64,000 bases of DNA. Source: Anas platyrhynchos (Eukaryota > Chordata > Aves > Anseriformes > Anatidae). Under the pieces are notes generated by a model. That model was not told where the DNA came from. It ran no database searches and saw only the letters and a list, made by a program, of their open reading frames with translations. This document shows, in pieces, positions 52,012 through 62,784 of this stretch. Location: positions 142,746,001 to 142,810,000 of the forward strand of contig NC_092588.1 in NCBI RefSeq assembly GCF_047663525.1, given 5' to 3'. Position 1 is the first letter of the stretch. Each line of letters begins with the position of its first letter. A program made the position numbers and the translations under genes.

Positions 52012-53629
52012 GAGACAGCTTTGATGAACATCCCCAAGTCACAGGGATGCTTCTGAGTGAAACATCTCATCTTACATCTGAACTACATCCACAAAGTCCT
52101 CAGTGGCCAAAGGCCTTTTTTCTTTTTGTTTTTTTTTTTTTTTTTTTTCAGCTGGAAAGAGACATCTTCTCCTTCATTGGATGAGTTTTTCAGTATCATT
52201 AGTGTGCTCCTCAGTTGATGTTGCAGAGAAAGGTAGATAGTGCTGGCCTGAGTGTAGCAGGCTGCTTCATGGTGTAGGACATAATGACCTGTTTCTCTTG
52301 CCTCTCCTGACTTTAGCTGTGTCTGGTTTGGGCTTCTGGTCTCAGTTAGTAACTTATTCTCCTGCTGCAGTCAGTGAAGTGAAGAGATGGAAATGCTGCA
52401 GAAGGTGCGCCTGCTCTGGGACAAGTGTCCAAGATACAGCTTTCAATTATGGTAGCATCTGATACCAACAGTTCCTTAACTGCACCAAACTGAGTGTGCC
52501 ACATACAAAACAGCACTGCCCTCTCCTACTTTCAGAGCCTCATAGCAGCAGAGTAAGCAGCAAAGAATATCTTGTAGGTGCGATTCACATCCTACCACCC
52601 CCTGGCATTCCACAGTGTTTAGAGCATCCCCAGGGGGAAGTGTCAGCCCCTCCACATGGACCAAACCCTGGATGAAGCTTGCCAGGACTCACACAGGAAG
52701 CCAGCAGCAGAATGGTGCCTGTAGTCCTGTAGTCACCAACATGGTATCTTTCTTACACTCGAGATAATGCATGTTTACCGTAAAGAAAGAAATGTCCCTA
52801 ATTTGTGGTTATTTACAGCACTGTAAATCAGGCACATGCCACGAAGTACCAATAAAAATTGTTTAAAATCAGCCTTAAATAGCTAAACTCTCAACAGCAG
52901 CTCATAAAATGAGACTTGGCAGTTCCTAGGTAGTTATGGTTAAATTGACAGTCCTTTTGGGAGTTAAGATAGCCAAAAGCAGTAGTAGTTAGGAGCGAAG
53001 TGATAGATGGTAGAGCTTGTTGGTTGAAGAACCTCTACAGCACACTCCTGAGACTTCATATGTTCACTGACCCTGGTCTAGGAGAAGAGAGATATCAGAC
53101 TTTGTCACTGAACACCAGTTTGTTGATTCATGCATCCTTCACCTATGTAGGTCTAGAAACTGCAAAGCCAGACAGAAGTATGAGCTTTGGCATGAAGGAT
53201 CCCATTGCTGTCTGCATGTAACAGGAGACTTCTCAGACAGGAAGAAAGATAGAAGGAGAACCAAGTCCAAAACAGGCTGAAAGGAAGGCTAAGGAAACCT
53301 GAAGAAGGGACCAACACCACAAATGAAAAAAAGCCCATCCATAAAGAAACCAGATCTCAGCTCCTTTTAAAAAGTCAGGTGCGCGAGTTATATTAGCCTC
53401 GAGCCAGGTCTAACTTCCGCTGCCAATAACCACTTCCACTGCCAATAACCCAAGCTGACATAACAGCAACATTAAGGAGGTTTGGGATTATTTTTTTTTT
53501 TCTGTTGCATTAGGCATTCATGTCTCTTTTCCACATTTTTTTTTTTTTTTTCACAAAGTACTTGTATTTTAGCCAGTCCCCTCCCTTCTTGTTAAACAAG
53601 AGGAGTTTCAAGATGGGGCCCAAACCTAA

Positions 53630-53720
53630 ACACTGGCTCAGCAACTCTGCACTGTGAAAGCCACAGGTTTGAGTCCCAGTTCTGCTACTAACAGACCAAG
53701 TACACCCAGATACTGGCAAA
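53630..53720 (+). mobile_element. tRNA-derived SINE relic (MIR-like)
   Basis: It shows both internal RNA polymerase III promoter elements in tRNA order: A box TGGCTCAGCAA (53634-53644) and B box GGTTTGAGTCC (53666-53676; consensus GGTTCGAATCC). Downstream, CAGTTCTGCTACTAACAG matches the MIR body (CAGCTCTGCCACTTACTAG). It is not a functional tRNA: the spacing is short and there is no acceptor-stem pairing. Confidence 0.65.
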
Positions 53721-55057
53721 CCAGCTTGTACAACATGAACTCACATCCAGGCTGGACTCTTGTTGACTCTTGCAGTGTCAAAACAGTGCTCTCAGGCAAT
53801 TCAGCCCTTTGCATCAGGTTTTATTTCACTTTCCTGCCCTAGCTAGCTTCTCTAGGTGGGTATTTCACCAGAGCAGCTTCCAATTGGCAATGCCCTTCTA
53901 CATACAACAATTCAGCCATGCAGAGCTGTGGTACTAACCTCTCAAATGCTAAACCAAAGAACACAGAAACTTGAGGACAGTGCTGTAGACAAGTGCATGC
54001 ATACAGCAAGCAATGGCCCAAAATCTATACAGATATACCATACCGTACTGACTCCAGTCCATGCTCTGCTAAGGACCTTGGTGTAGCAGCGCAGGCTTGA
54101 TGCCATACTAAAGCAGTTACCCAGTTTCTGAACTAGAACACATTTCTACCCAGGTAGCTTAGAGCAGGCATGTGGCAATCTGCAATTGGCCCTGGAAACA
54201 TGCCTTGGCCCACAGATCTTCAGAAATAGTTACATTTGTTAGGTTAGGAGCCTCATTCCCTTTGAGGTTCTTTCTGATTCTCCAAGAGTCTCACAGATTG
54301 TTCACAGTAAAACAGAAACATAACTGGGATCTGCCATGATTAATACTATTGCTGTGACCACTGAATTGGTCCCCACTGGACTTCAGAGCTTTCTGGAGTA
54401 CTAGAGTCTGGTATCCTCAGTCCACGCTGAGTCCAGACTCCATTTTCCTTCAAGTAGGAGGCCAGGGTTTAAGAAAGCATAGTCGCCCTAAGGACTGGAT
54501 GAAGGGCACCTTGAGATGAAGGGCTTCATAGCAAAATGTTGAGATTTCACAGCAAAAAATGTTAATGTGTGTGAGTAAATTGGCTGTGGTAGAAGACAGC
54601 TGCACCTTTCCCTTTCCTACATGTAAGCATGCATTTGGGGCAGTAAAAGCTTTGCTATTGCAGCTGCTGCTCTCTCCTGGCAGTACTGGGATCTTGGCAT
54701 TGCTAGAGCTGCCCTGAGGTCCTCAGTGCTCTTTTGAATGTGGAAGTTGTGAATAAGATGTGTCAAGCTCTGGTGAGTTCCAGATGCTCATGATTATCAG
54801 TGATCCTGCCCATTTTTTAAATCAAGGCCGCTTCCTGGAATAGCATCTCATGCTTGGTGCTGTGTATCTCCTCTGAAGGATAGTTTAGGTGGATAAAATA
54901 CCAGGGCACATAATGAAAAATAACCTGAGTGAAATCAAAATGAAGAAACAGGTTTAAGCCCATACAGCCTTGTCTGTACCTAAGCTAAGTTACATTCTTC
55001 TTTGCACAATATAGGGGTGCTATCAACTTCTCTTCCACATCTTCTCCTTCTAACCCA
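53721..55057. other. Non-coding stretch between two SINE relics
   Basis: No gene recognised. Parts around 54300-54450 read like further decayed tRNA-SINE or LINE material, but I could not align them convincingly. Confidence 0.45.
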
Positions 55058-55195
55058 CGGTGTGGTGATTACTTCATGCATGTGACATGTGGGCATCCAA
55101 GTCCAGGTGCTGTCCTTTACCAAACTCCCAGTTAGAATTTAAATCCAAGACACCAAATTATCAGATGTCCTCCCAATGTCCTATGTGTTGTCTTG
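55058..55195 (+). mobile_element. Decayed dimeric tRNA-type SINE relic
   Basis: The left half (TGTGGTGATTACTTCATG ... GGGCATCCAAGTCC) follows the pattern of turtle/crocodile-type SINE heads (GTGGTTAG...GAGACCCAGGTTCAA). The right half (GAATTTAAATCCAAGACACC ... CAATGTCCTATG) reads like the complement of a similar unit. Two opposed monomers would make a dimer. The match is heavily diverged. Confidence 0.4.
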
Positions 55196-56249
55196 GCACT
55201 TGCTCTCAGTAGCCCTGGTGGAACTGCTTCACCATGAGGCTACAAAGTGAGAACTATTGCTTAGAGGTTGTAGCCTTTGTATGATGTTGGAAGAGAAAAC
55301 TGTTGTACTGATCCCATTGTATACGCTACCTACTGAGCAGCTTGGCAGAATTGGAGCTCCCCTTGCTTTCAGTGCTTTATTGAGAATGCTCTGGCCAGGA
55401 GTGCTCTGATCTTGCAAATGATGTGACAGAATAGGCAGGAACAGGCAGAATGAGTCGGTTTCTTCACCTCAGACTTGGACACAAAGTAGATGGCAAGAAG
55501 CTGAGCACCATTATGATGTGGGAGTTTCTGTGTGTTCCCAACAGCAAAAATCAGGCTGTATGTATCCCCTTAGGAACTCAAGTGCCAACTGAATATTGGA
55601 ATCTCCACTGTCGTGTTGGATCCCACAGATGTTACGGTGGCATACCAATATCAGAGGTAAGTAGGACATAAAACCTTAAAGTGCCACTGCCAACAAAAAC
55701 CTTAATTATCACCCTTCCCATGTAACTGGAGCAACTCTGTTGAGGCACAAAATTTAGGAGGCTGGTTACACTGGGCTGTCATTACTGTGAGCTCTGAACT
55801 TCTAGATGGGCTGACTGCATCTACTTTGTCATTAAGACCCCACAGCCACAGTGTATCCATGCATGGTACTGTGGACAAAGGTAGCCCACACTCAGAAAAT
55901 ACCCTGTATGACCAAGGCCTTTCCAAACTTGTGAACCTTCTCCAATGACTTAGGACAGTGTTTAGCTGTGGTTTCCCTCTGCAGTCCTCAAATGTGGAAG
56001 ATTTATCAGCATCATGCCATGTTGTCATTAGCAGTCATTAGCCTAAACTTGGTGGGCATTTTCATTGGGAACATGCTAAACTACTTTGTATAACTGTGCC
56101 CGTCAAGCTGTATTAAAAGGCTAACACTCCTCTTTTGCCTTTGCCTATCACATGCTTATATCCTGTTATGGAGTAATTCTGCTTATAACAGGAAGCCAGA
56201 AATGCAAATGACTAAGGACAGATAAATGAATATTTAATTCAAACCAGCA
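55196..56249. other. Non-coding stretch beside the putative 3' UTR end
   Basis: A plus-strand 73-codon frame (55450-55671) overlaps a good donor-like site, CAGAGGTAAGTAGG (about 55653-55666), but has no matching acceptor or recognisable protein. Nothing else is visible. Confidence 0.45.
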
Positions 56250-56267
56250 AGATGTTGTTTGCAGTTA

Positions 56268-56273
56268 TTTATT
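56268..56273 (-). terminator. Candidate polyadenylation signal (distal)
   Basis: AATAAA on the minus strand, about 2.5 kb beyond the stop codon and near the left edge of the TE-poor AT-rich region. No downstream GU-rich element was confirmed. Confidence 0.35.
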
Positions 56274-56747
56274 TTACTAAAATGGTTACATATGTTGAAA
56301 CAAAGAAGAGCAATAGTAATAATGTTTGTTTTTCCAATATCATAAATAATTATTGAGTCTTCATTAGCTGTTGGCTCAGCACTGATCGTGATTCTTGTTA
56401 TTTAAAAAAAGACACACAAGTAATTCATTAGAATCTGTGTTTTCAGAAAACTCTAAAGCAGCAGTAGAAAAAAAATAAATTAAAGGAAATGATAACAAGA
56501 AATTATGCCAAGTATTCTTAAATTTAAAACCCACTTGATGTGTTTTACAGATTATTCTTTGTGCTTTGATCACTTGAACAATGAACTTGAACCATGAACA
56601 AGTTATTTATACTATGGCTTGTCTTCTCCAGTTTTACTCCAGAGAAGTCACCATAGGTACCTTTTTTACATAACAAATTTTGTTGTCATTTATGCAGACA
56701 AAAACACTGTGAGTATTCCTAACAGAAAAGTTTTTCAAAACCATCAA

Positions 56748-56753
56748 TTTATT
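56748..56753 (-). terminator. Candidate polyadenylation signal (proximal)
   Basis: AATAAA on the minus strand within GACAATAAATTG, about 2.0 kb after the stop codon. An alternative to the distal site. Confidence 0.3.
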
Positions 56754-57199
56754 GTCATAAAATATTTAATACCAGAATAACTTATAATAGTATGAACAAA
56801 AGTGAAGTATTAACTCTCTGCTATTAGTTATAAACTCACATTATTATGTCAAAATCCAGTAAAGTATCAAAAATTAATGCATGGTATCTTAGACACATAA
56901 TGATGCAAGTCAGTAAAACATACTTCAACTGTTCATACAGTCATGACATACATTTCTTGCTTGGCACTTTAAGTCAATGCAAATCAGCAATTTAGAAAAC
57001 AAAGTAAAAATATATATGTACAAAATATTTTCATATCAAATCATTTTCATTGTACACTAAATAAACCCAACAACATGTTATGTTACATCAAGAAGTTTTC
57101 TAAGAAGTCACACCAAGGCTGATATTTGCAATGTATCTTGATTATTTTAGTGCAACTGGAACAGCCTATACTTGCAAGTTAGTTTTGTCGTTAGCACAG

Positions 57200-57251
57200 T
57201 CCTGCTTCCATTGAAGTGGGAATTTGGCCATTAAACTCAGTGGGAGCAGGA
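57200..57251. repeat. Inverted repeat inside the putative 3' UTR
   Basis: The left arm TCCTGCTTCCATTGAAGT and right arm ACTCAGTGGGAGCAGGA are near-complementary around a short centre. The wording resembles the CCATTGACTTCAATGGGAGCAGGA foldback repeats common in turtle and crocodile genomes, so it is probably an old repeat. If transcribed on the minus strand it would form an RNA hairpin. Confidence 0.65.
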
Positions 57252-58746
57252 CTGAAGTCTTATCTTGTTCATTGATGGCTCACCAAAGAGAGAAAAGGGG
57301 AGAGGGATAAGTAGGAAAACACCTGACAGGATACCCACAGGAAAAAAAAAAATCCAGATCTTAGCAACAATCATCTCTTTTCCAGTTTTCTGTAACTGTT
57401 TCAGTATAAATCATATTTGGCTTTGCCACTGTAAATTGCTTTCATGTAAATTCCACTCAAGCAATGTAAACCTCATTAGACTATTGTTATATGACTTAAG
57501 AATAACTTGTACACCCTAGAAAACCCTTAAACATAAACCTGGTTTTATGCTAGTTATTATGCTCAACAGCAGTCAAGTTTACAGACATGACATTTAATAC
57601 ATTTTAGTATCTACTTAAAACCCTCTCACATTAAATGCTGGGATTTTTCAATGCTTCAAGTCCCATTTGTGTTTTTAGTTTGGGCTTTGATAGTGTATAC
57701 TATAGCTTTTTCTCACTGAAATGTGAACTGTCAACCAACTGTTTTCATGTATGCAGTACCTACAAAATAAAAACATTCAAAACACATTGAAGTAATAATT
57801 TCCACCATGGAAACTTTTTGAGCTCTACTGCAAATAATAAACGGCACTATAAATTCAGTTTTGTACAAGAAGAGATTGATTTTGTTTACTTGTATAAAAA
57901 CTTCAGTAAGTCACTAGCAAAGCTTTAAAACAATAGAAATTCAACTTGGATTTACAGCTAGTCTGGCTAGAACCTCCTCAACTAGAAATCTTTAATAAGC
58001 AACATGTCTGGGAGTGTATGTATAAGAAGTTCAAAATAATCTGAACAATTAACTTATTTCCTAAATTTGTGTGTTCTAGAGTATTGCACTTTTCAAAGGA
58101 ATGATTTTGGTATTTTAATATACTGCATATACAGGTAAGAAACATGCATAACAACCTCATTGTCACTTTGACAAAACATACTGTACAATTTTTATAACAC
58201 TGTTGATTAAAAAAAGAGAGAGAGAAAATGATGTAACAATTTCATTAAGACTTGTCAATTCATTCAAGTCTAATAAGCACAATTCTCCAGGGCTTCCAGC
58301 AGTAATGTGTTTAGCCCTAGGCTGCTTAAGCCCACTTGGAATAATATACAAAGTTTAAGCATTATGGCATTGTCATTTTGAGGCATAATACTGTTGTACT
58401 ATGCCCACGTTATAGCTTATTTTTTGAAAGCAAGGCACTTACTGTAATAGCAATGCAAACATCTTATGCGCACTTTGATTAACATAAAATAAGTTAATGT
58501 TTTGATAAAAACAGTTTTTTTTTATAATTTACATGCCTTTTATAGAAGGAATTGAACATTTCATTTAATACAATGAAAACGTCTGAGTCGGAAGGAATGT
58601 TTTTTGTTTTTTTTTTTAAACTGACCATACTGTAAAAGGGGGCCTATTTTCCACATTTGCCTCATATCTGTGAATCTGATTTTGCTGAAAACCAATCCTG
58701 TAAGGAAAATGTCCGCTTGACAGGAAAAATAAAAAGGACCCATCTC

Positions 58747-58933
58747 TTAAAACTGCTGAACTAATGGCACTTTGACAGTCTTTACTTCTGATATATGTGA
58801 TGATTTCTGAATGATGCAGCTGGTAGTTCCCTGCAGTTTTTCCTTCCCTTGGGCGAGGTTCGTTAGGGCCATGGCTGCGTTGATCTCCTTCCAGTATGTT
58901 TCATCTTTGCTGGTTCCTTTTCTGTTAGCTGCG
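58747..58933 (-). CDS. Terminal coding exon of an unidentified minus-strand gene
   Basis: A 187-nt coding segment runs from a good acceptor (TTGCTTGAATCTAG then CGCAGC) to a TAA stop. The first C completes a Ser codon begun by the upstream exon, and 61 more residues follow. The encoded C-terminus is polar and basic at first (ANRKGTSKDE), then has a short, possibly helical stretch (EINAAMALTNLAQGKEK), and closes with EVKTVKVPLVQQF. Third positions are GC-rich in the first half, unlike the surrounding DNA, which favours real coding use. No catalytic motif or membrane segment is present. It resembles the tail of a nuclear or regulatory protein, but I do not recognise it. The long TE-poor AT-rich region beyond the stop fits a 3' UTR. 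Confidence 0.62.
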
Positions 58934-59051
58934 CTAGATTCAAGCAATAACAAATATTTACACGTATAGCTTACATACCTACAGTGGCTATGCGATGCTA
59001 ATAAAACTGTAATAACAATAATTTTGGAAAATGGCAAATTTCCTTACTCAC

Positions 59052-59085
59052 CTTTCACACTTATTTGGTCCATTCTCCAGAGTTT
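59052..59085 (-). CDS. Short internal exon (34 nt) of the same gene
   Basis: On the minus strand a textbook acceptor (CCTTCTGTTTTCAG) precedes 34 nt that end at a textbook donor (AAAG then GTGAGTAAG). In the frame that continues into the terminal exon it encodes TLENGPNKCE, with the last two bases completing Ser across the junction. That joint keeps the long C-terminal frame open, which supports both exons. The intron between them would be only 118 bp, plausible for a bird. The frame before this exon needs one base (probably G) from an upstream exon not found with certainty. A second open frame exists but leads to an earlier stop in the terminal exon. Confidence 0.6.
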
Positions 59086-61379
59086 CTGAAAACAGAAGGG
59101 AAAAAAATTATGTCTATCTTCTTCTAGTATTTTTTAAACATGCAATTTCATAAAACAGTCACATGGAAAAATAATCCAAGGTTAATTCCAAAATAGATAC
59201 CAAATAAAATCTTTGTTTGAACACACATAAAGGGTCAAATTCACCCAAGTATCTCTCTGGAGAAATTCGTGCTGAGCTTGGAGCAGAGCACATGTCAGAA
59301 AACCCCACTCTGGGGAAATTTCTACCATGAGAAGGCTCCTGTGCCATGACCTTATAAAAACAGGCTTTGGTGAGGCAGAGCCTCGCTGATCCTTCCCAGC
59401 ACCACACCAGTAGAACCAGTGCTGAACCTTGTCTATTGCCAGCCCAGTCCAGGGAAACGTATTTTACTTATATTGGCAATAGTGAGAATAAAGCCGGTCT
59501 TGGAGGTTCACTTAAGTTTTGTAGGGTGATGGAGTGAATTTTTTCATCCATAAATCCCAAAGACATAAGGAATTAAAAAACTAAAAATAAAAATCAGTTT
59601 CATTGCCCTGTAGTGAATGCCCTCTTGTATGCACTAAAAATAGGACTTCTACCCATACACAGATGATGTGTGTGGTTTTTAAGGCGACCCTTGCCCAGGC
59701 TGCAACTCAGTCCCAAAGGCAGGCTGAGAGGGATACAAGTAACAAGCACACGTGGCTAACAGCCTTCAAAGGAGAAATTGCATCACAGGCATAAGCTACA
59801 CTTTCCCATCAAGAGTCACATTTGTTCATTCATTAAGTCCTCGCATGGCAGAGAAGCCAGAAATATTTACCGGGCAGAAATGTGTAAGCGTTATTCAGTG
59901 GGTCTGCTATCCTGACACAGAAACGCATTATTGGGGATTGAGAAGCTGATGCCTAACTGCAATGCCTATGGAGTGTGAGTCAAACAAAAGAAACAGCTTC
60001 GGCATGAACACTGGTGGCTACACAACCAAAAGGGCCCCTAAATCTCATAAAGAAGTGCAGCACTTCACGAGGCTAGATTCCCAACTGGAAATTCACCTTA
60101 TTGCTAGATTTGAACAGGATTATAAATTAAAAGCTGATCCGTTCTTTAAACAGAGCTTCCAGCAGAGTGGGTCCCAAAGCACATTGCAGCCCCTGCTAGC
60201 TCTACTTTTACGAGTGGCTGCACCCCACAAGAGCAGCCAGTTGTCTCATGCAGCCAACATACCAAACACCTCGGCACAGCCGTGCTCCTCAGCACTTGCA
60301 GGTGAGCAACGCAGACCGCAGGCTCACCAGAAGAAATGCAGGCAGACCATCTGCAATTTCAGAGGTCAGATGTTTGCCAAGCTGTTTGATTTAACAGGAC
60401 TCCAGGCTTTTGCAAAACAGATTTATAAATGTCCACAAATGACTGAGTCCTCAGGTTTATATTTTGTTCTAAAACAGCACATCTTAAGTCAGTATCTCTT
60501 GAGCTACCCTAGATCAATGCTTGGGGGGGGGGAGTTCAACCTATGCAGAGGAGAGATTGAAGGGGAAAAAAAGAAACATTTGATCTGCAGAGATGTACTG
60601 AATGACACCAAAAGTCTCCTCCTTAATGCTGTACTTGGCTAGAAATTGTTTTTCAGCCCTGCTCCATTTATTTTTTTAAATAGAGACAATTTTAAAGAGG
60701 AGCTTTAGGATTGAATAGGTCAGTAGGTATAGAAATGGAAATGGCAAGTAATAGAGAATGTTATTGCCAGAGCAAACCTGGATATAAATACACCTCTCTC
60801 AAGCATCTGTCAGTTTCTTTTGCTGTTGGAAAATATTTCCTATGAACAAAAAAATTGCTTGTACAAACTTCTGAGGAAAGTAGGTGTGAATGGTGACACA
60901 CATTCCAATTCCAGCGTTTATTTGAAGGAGTATTTGCAAATATTTTTTAGTGGTGTTTAGCCAGCTCCAAAAGAAAGCGACTTGCCCACAGTATAAAAAA
61001 GCAGTACCAAAGCTAAAAAAATACAATCCAGGAGCAAAAAGTTACACCTTCTTTAATTTTGCTGGAGGACAGAGGACTTTTTTTTTTTTTAATTCCATTC
61101 AGATTTTATGTTTTTTAAACAAATAATTTATGTCAAAGAAATTTGAAACTAGGTTACAGTAAAACCATCACTGATAATTTGCAAAGCTCTTGCTAATAAC
61201 TGCTGTAAAAGCATGTTAGTACAACGAAGTCTGAAAATCCATCATTTAAATGCACAGGGCCCCTTGTGCTTGCCAAAAATTCTTTTCAGCTATACTAAAC
61301 CTATGACAGCATATCTTCTTTGGCACTGCCATACTGTCCCAGGAGCCCACACCTGTCTGAACAGCCCTTGGGGAAGGAA
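59086..61379. other. Probable intron of the minus-strand gene
   Basis: No further exon of the gene is supported. A plus-strand 226-codon open frame (59962-60642) lies here. It has no recognisable domain and is opposite in sense to the gene, so it is probably chance. A nine-base G run falls within it at about 60525. Confidence 0.4.
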
Positions 61380-61460
61380 ATAAGTATTATCACCATTTAT
61401 GGATGGGGATAGCCATACTGAGAAAGGCAAATGGTTCTGCAGGGAACACTGACCTCCACG
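61380..61460 (-). mobile_element. MIR-like SINE fragment
   Basis: TATTATCACCATTTATGGATGG followed by a CATACTGAGAAAGGC block parallels the complement of the MIR 3' half (TATTATCCCCATTTTACAGATGAGGAAACTGAGGC). It is short and diverged, with no internal promoter left. Confidence 0.42.
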
Positions 61461-62565
61461 TCCCTTTGACTTCAGAAGGAAAAGACCATTGCCCATGTTC
61501 CTAGGCCTTCCTTGTCCTGATCTTCCTATACCTGATCTTGCAGGTCAAGCCAACTTGATCCAATTCAAAATGAAGAGATAGTGGTGGGTTTCATCTCACT
61601 TGCCATTAACATGCCATCAAAAAATTATATATCCTTATCTATGCTAGTTGCCTGGACTCCAATCACAAATAAGAGAGATGTCCTCCAATAAGTTGTTCCA
61701 GCTCACCTATCTAACACCTCAGTCCAACATCCCTGAGCTCTCCTGCAAAACCAGACAGCACAGCTCTCCTCCATGGCCACTTCCTCACACTGGGCAGCAT
61801 TAACATCCACATGTATATACTGTGAGCCAGATGAGAGGAGGACCACATCTGAAGATTAAGCAACCTCTGGAGATTAAGCCGGTGGTGTAGCTATGGCCTG
61901 AACTGCTTAGCTCAGCCTGGAAGAGTTGTAGCCATGTCTGGCTCTTCACTGACAAGAGAGAGAATGTTGATGATAAAATTTTATCAAGTTAAATAATGAT
62001 GTGAATCTTGCTCACCATTTAGCTTAGTCTTCATCTTCTGCAATCTACCTGCTCTATCCCCAGCTACAAATTGAAGCTTCTAATAATTAAAACTTCTGAC
62101 ATTTACATATATGTAAAACAATTACACAGTGTATTTCAACTGTATAAGCAGCATGGTGAGACTGCTGCATGAATGTAACCGAAGAACAACATTCCCAGTA
62201 TGGTTTTATTATACAAGGTAGAACCATAGCTGCCCTCCCCAAGCACTGTGGGTATCTTTAATATAATAACATTCCTAAACAAACTATAGTTGTGCTTTTA
62301 CCTGAAACCCAAATGTATTAGCTGCTGATGAAGGTGATTTATTCTGCCTCAGAAAGCAAGGGACTTTTAGCATACATGTATACTGAAATCCTTAAAGGAA
62401 ATCTATTTAACATTAAACATCTTTTTGTTACAAATTCTGAAATCACTTTAAAATGTGGAAATCACTTTAAAAAATTGAAATCTTAAAGCATTATGAAAAT
62501 GGAACCACCTATAATTGGGGATTGTCATTTATACTTCACTTTCTGCTGTTTCATTCTGCTTCCAG
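61461..62565. other. Non-coding stretch, probable intron
   Basis: Nothing recognised apart from one exon-like block (61707-61742, minus) that was rejected on reading phase. Confidence 0.4.
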
Positions 62566-62647
62566 TTGTAAGCATCCAGAGATTCAGTTTTGCCTGGCCA
62601 GGAATGTCTCATTCTGCTCTCGCCATCCGCCCAAAGAAACCAACGAG
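62566..62647 (+). other. Exon-like block on the plus strand
   Basis: A pyrimidine-rich acceptor (TTTCATTCTGCTTCCAG) and a donor (ACGAG then GTAGGATATT) flank 82 nt. The block is open in one frame (27 codons starting Cys-Lys-His-Pro-Glu, with four cysteine or histidine pairs scattered). It lies opposite in sense to the better supported gene and only 54 bp from a minus-strand exon candidate, so at most one of the two is likely to be real. Confidence 0.18.
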
Positions 62648-62701
62648 GTAGGATATTTGTTCCCTCTTGTTTATAATAGGAAGTCACTATAAATCACTTA
62701 C

Positions 62702-62784
62702 CGATGGAATCCTGTATACCTTTCCATTAGTAGGAGTTTTCAGTATACAGTTTACCATAGCACGCAGTGCCAAGAGTGTAGTCA
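62702..62784 (-). CDS. Candidate upstream exon of the minus-strand gene
   Basis: 83 nt between an acceptor (GGTATTGTCCAG, with a weak pyrimidine tract) and a strong donor (CCATCG then GTAAGTGATT). One frame is fully open and reads TTLLALRAMVNCILKTPTNG then KVYRIPS, which looks protein-like. It ends in phase 0, whereas the 34-nt exon needs one leftover base for the long C-terminal frame. Joined directly, the reading would switch frame and stop about 23 codons into the terminal exon. A missing intermediate exon, a different joint or a false call could explain this. Not recognised. Confidence 0.33.

Larger units (their letters stand above)
49061..53629. other. Non-coding stretch, low-complexity tracts only
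   Basis: No gene recognised. Simple tracts include poly-A at 51252-51282, poly-T at 52116-52148, T runs at 53491-53501 and about 53538-53552, and a purine-rich duplicated block at 51958-52011. Open frames are at most about 150 codons with no domain. Confidence 0.5.
56250..58746 (-). other. Putative long 3' UTR of the minus-strand gene
   Basis: Directly downstream of the terminal stop codon lies about 2.5 kb of clearly AT-rich DNA with no recognisable transposon. This is typical of long conserved 3' untranslated regions. On the minus strand, AATAAA polyadenylation signals lie at 56748-56753 and 56268-56273, giving two possible ends about 2.0 and 2.5 kb after the stop. AT-rich DNA produces such hexamers by chance, so the end point is inferred. 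The region contains a foldback at 57200-57251. Confidence 0.5.

Noticed and set aside
53634..53676. Possible tRNA gene (A and B boxes present)
   Set aside because: The boxes are too close for a full cloverleaf, no acceptor stem pairs, and the downstream sequence is SINE-like.
55450..55671. 73-codon plus-strand frame ending at a donor-like GTAAGT
   Set aside because: No acceptor upstream in a sensible place and no recognisable protein; single donor-like sites are common by chance.
59159..59407. 82-codon minus-strand frame beside the 34-nt exon
   Set aside because: It lies in the intron just upstream, does not join in phase to a splice site, and begins with a repeat-like GGGTCAAATTCACCC segment.
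61707..61742. 36-nt minus-strand exon-like block with excellent splice sites
   Set aside because: Its only open frame ends in a phase that would put a stop codon in the 34-nt exon at 59052-59085, and the 12 residues match nothing.
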